DNA of 64,000 nt. Source: Stichopus chloronotus. Taxonomy: Eukaryota; Echinodermata; Holothuroidea; Aspidochirotida; Stichopodidae. The notes beneath the pieces are model-generated. The model saw only the letters and a program-made list of their open reading frames with translations, was not told the origin of the DNA and ran no database searches. A program made the translations under genes and the position numbers. Location: positions 2,728,001-2,792,000 of the forward strand of contig CM037835.1 in assembly GCA_021234535.1 (NCBI GenBank), written 5' to 3'. Positions 60,544 to 64,000 of this stretch are shown here, piece by piece. The first letter of the stretch is position 1, and each line of letters begins with the position of its first letter.

Positions 60544-63500
60544 GTAGACCCCTTCTTGAATGCTCGCTGCCATTACCTTTTTATTAACCAACAGGAAGTT
60601 GTTACTCTGGTAGTAACAGCAGCCTGTCTTTTTTTTTTTTTTTTACCAAAGCAGATTGTCACCGAATGTGTTTTCAAACATGCTTTGATGCGTCTGTAAT
60701 TTTTCATCAACTGCTTATCAATGCCTGCCTGGTAGCATAACCACACATGTCCATTGTATCATAAAACATAAATGACAGAATATTGGTAGAGAAGGGAGCA
60801 AAATAAAGCCACAAATTCCAGCGAAATCCATCAAAGACTGACAATTTTACAGGCAATTTAGTATCTCACAGCTGCATCATGAATAAACACTGACTAAGTA
60901 TGCTAGGTTTTGGCGGTACCAGTATCAAGAACTGATACCGGTACTTTTCCCCATCTCAGTACCAATATCGCTAGTACTAGTACCGGTACAGTCCTCTGCG
61001 CACATGTGCATTTCTAAAATGTTAACTTGGAAGATAAGTCATAAATTGATCGACTCAAACATGTATCCGAAATCACCCATCCACTTTCAGTTTTTAGCAT
61101 AAGTTGAAGTAAAATTATGTTGTTAAACTTCGCCTTATTTCTTATGCATGCTTGATTGTTTTTAAGTTATGAGACAAGAAATATTAACAGTTTCCACAAG
61201 ATTCTACATTCCGCCTATCCTACGTTCAACGTCAATTGGAAAAATATAAGCTCAGGCCTGCAAATACAGTCCCTCTACAAAGTGACTTCGGATGCATAAG
61301 GAGCTTGCATTTCTGCAATTACTGCAATGCTCATAAAGGCAGAGAAATCGTGAGACACAGATTTTAGCAAAATATTGATGTAGAGCATGTATCAAGCTGT
61401 TTTGTGAAAAGTTGACAAAATTACGTAGGCCGATACACGGTATATCTCCAAGCTTTATTCCTAATGTTATGCACCTAGGCAGTATAATGTTACTGTGCTA
61501 GCTGAATCAGCTGCAGAACAGTGTTGTACAGTAGATTATACTGCAAAACTTTACACGGTTGATACAGTGTAATGCTAACACCCTAAAAATAGCTCAGAAT
61601 TTATTGCTTTTCACAAATATTCTGCATATTTGTGAAATTTGATAGAATTCTGGCACTCTTCATAGGCCTGTTCAAGCGGTAGGCGCTATTGAATCTTCCC
61701 TGTCACCGAAACTACTTAGCTTAGGGCCATAGACATAAAATACACCAGAATGACATCAGGCCAGGAGGAGTGGAGGACACTTTGGGTACATATGCCACGC
61801 TAGGAGCAGGACTGCTTTGCCAAGAATGCCGCCAAATGTGTCCGACTTCATAAGTATGTGAATAGCTAGCTTCTAGTCTACCTATTTTTATGTGATGTTG
61901 ATGTACCGTAGTTTGCGAAGATACTAAGCACATAGTGTAGCTAACCAAATTAGTTTAGAGTCTTCAAGCCATAAATGTTTGGTGGATGCATACCATGGAT
62001 CTTTCTGATACATGTAATATTACCAGGAACAGGTCTTCTGGGTTTTAGAAAGCCTAAAGTATATGTTATATATCCTGCAGACCAGTCTGCATTCCATTCA
62101 CTACAATGCGATGATCTTTGTTCAGCGTATGAATGCTAACACCTCGGCGTAACTTCCGTGTTTGCATCTCATGGAATGCACCTTGGCCTGTAGACCTATG
62201 TTTTTTATATCGAGTCTTGAAAGTTTCATATATGAAAGCGTAATGTAAATATTTTTTAGCTGACATTACTTGTGTGAGGCTCAGAGACTGGTTGTAGGCT
62301 ACAACAAAACAGGGATGTCTTTCAGGATTTTTTTAGTTGGCAGCATCATTGTTTTAGACAATTTTGAGATTAGAAAAGAATTAACAGCACATTTCAAGGA
62401 TAAGTTTTGTTAATTTTTTTTAGAATGGTACTGGTTCCAATAAATTAAGTTGGTACCAGATGGATTTGTAAAGATACTAGGTAGTACCTGTAATAGGTAT
62501 TAAAAATTTTAATTGGTACCTAGTAGAATTAGTTCTTAAAATATCGAAACTAACTTGAGCACTGGAATTCCAACCAACCTGAAAGTATGAAAATTTGTAA
62601 CGTCAGGAGATGGACTCCTGTATCTGGACTCCTATATCTTATGTTAATCCTTTGTTTACATTTAACCTTTATTTGAAGGACGTATAAGAATTTTATATGC
62701 CCAGATGGTTTTATTTTGGAACTTTGAAAAGTTGTGCTTCTCAAAAAGGGTAACAGATGTAAACAAAATTCCAGCAGATTTTCACTCATGGTTTTACTTT
62801 GCAACTTCTGAATGCTCTTTTCTAGATGCATGTCACACAACCTATAACTTTTTCAATGTCATACTTGTAGAGTCGTCTTCAAAGGAATAAAGTGTTGAAA
62901 ATCAATTAAGTTTGACCCAAATTTCAAAGAAGCAAATTTTCTCTCTCATTGCTGACAGACAAGTGTATGGTGCAATCACACAATCAAACTTGTGTAGTAT
63001 TTGTTTTCAGAAATTGATGCTGCTTTTGGGAGAAAACATCCAATGACTTTCGAATTATAACCAAGCACAAAGACAACTTGTGGCTGTGTCCATACTGTTT
63101 AATAATTTGTACAAGCTTGGAACCTTCTGTTGGTTCTTGTGAAATACAGTAGATTAAACTTGCTTCACCTGGCATATATATGCTCAATGTCACACTCTTT
63201 CCTTTAGTACTGCCTGTCGCTATTTGAAGTCCTAAACAAATCCATGGGTTCAATCATTCAACAGTGCAATTTATGCATTCTACACAGTCACTCTGCTTCA
63301 CACTCCGTGTGAACAGTCACACTCTTGCGAAGTAAGTACGACAGTGGAAAATTTTTAGTGAAGTTTTGCTGCTGTGCACTGTGTGCTGTAAATACCAACC
63401 CTAAGGATTTAATACTTTGGAGCCAGTATTGTGCATACATGGTCAATGCATTGGACTTGAAAATTGCTGCAGCTATTGTAAATGAAAATGCATTCCCTTT

Positions 63501-64000
63501 GACCTCAAGCACGAACATATTAACCCGCTAATTCTGAGAGTAATTGTGTAAAGTACATTTCACCCACCAAGAACAAATTCACTGCTGCCACCATGAAACT
63601 GTTATCTCATGGAACAATGCAATGTGACATCTTTTGCCAGATTTTGTGTGTGAGTAGATCTACAGATGCTAGGCCACCCAGTAAGTGTCATTCTGTACAG
63701 CATTAGTCTCTACCAGTGATGTAGTATATGGTAAACACTCTACATTACTTAATAATGACATGCTGGTGTTGCAGCTCTGTATGGCTAAATTGTCCCTGTA
63801 TCAACTGCCTGATGGATTTCTGATATTTTAAAATACGGACTGTATTGGCCTGCTGGTGCAGTTCAAGTTACTCAAAGTTACCATCTGCTTTATGTAGAGA
63901 GAAACCTGTGGCAACTTTCAGATTTTCTTTACATAAACTTTCCAATGAACTTTGAAATGCAACACTGCAACAGCAAAACTGCAAACTGAACACCCCAAAC
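60544..64000 (+). other. Intron or downstream region of the Pro/Tyr-rich gene, no exon recognised
   Basis: No further convincing exon was found, and nothing with a LITAF CPxC pair or scramblase motifs. GGTACC/TACTAG-rich patches at 60905-60990 and 62420-62530 may be the two ends of an old element. A T-run lies at 60630-60645. The rest looks like unassigned intronic DNA. Confidence 0.5.

Noticed and set aside
1..64000. tRNA genes, snRNAs, CRISPR arrays, operons and bacterial promoters
   Set aside because: No tRNA A/B-box pairs that fold were seen, no CRISPR-type spaced identical repeats, and the intron-exon structure shows this is animal nuclear DNA.

Overview
The window is eukaryotic, intron-rich, AT-rich animal DNA. 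Genes have small coding exons (54 to about 430 bases) separated by introns of 0.25 to 2.4 kb, and more than half of the sequence is old repeat and transposon debris. Repeat families, hairpins and codon use fit a marine invertebrate deuterostome, probably an echinoderm (sea-cucumber-like). That placement is inference, since nothing in the window diagnoses the species.

Layout. 1-26,100: no complete gene. It holds a ~146-bp minisatellite array with DR1-like motifs, a hAT-type element with a clean 8-bp target duplication (7953-8721), a dispersed element seen twice (8851-9460 and 24051-24634), two TTAA-flanked MITEs (11392-11745, 16155-16799), a MITE built of CAAAACGTCCCC repeats (23474-24029), and one probable minus-strand first exon encoding a signal peptide (9946-10009). 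26,155-43,179: a complete 12-exon plus-strand gene for a TTC23-type tetratricopeptide protein of 509 residues; all exon phases join in frame. 44,446-51,156: a convergent minus-strand gene for a small MIF4G-domain protein (MIF4GD/SLIP1-like), with three solid coding exons and a candidate first exon. 52,200-53,120: a large foldback array with a ~52-bp period. 53,619-56,721: two near-identical 1,044-bp copies, the second bracketed by 44-bp direct repeats. 58,690-59,500: another minisatellite array. 59,536-60,543: the first two coding exons of a proline/tyrosine-rich plus-strand gene that runs out of the window.

The most interesting observation is in the TTC23-type gene. Two introns (30457-32263 and 34643-35744) begin with ATATCCTT, end in AC, and carry well-placed U12-type branch sites (TTCTTTGAC and TCCTTAAC, 14-15 nt from the 3' end). 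They read as minor-spliceosome AT-AC introns, and the translation is continuous across both. The two main genes do not share a pathway: TTC23 is a ciliary/Hedgehog protein and MIF4GD acts in histone-mRNA translation. They are only tail-to-tail neighbours.
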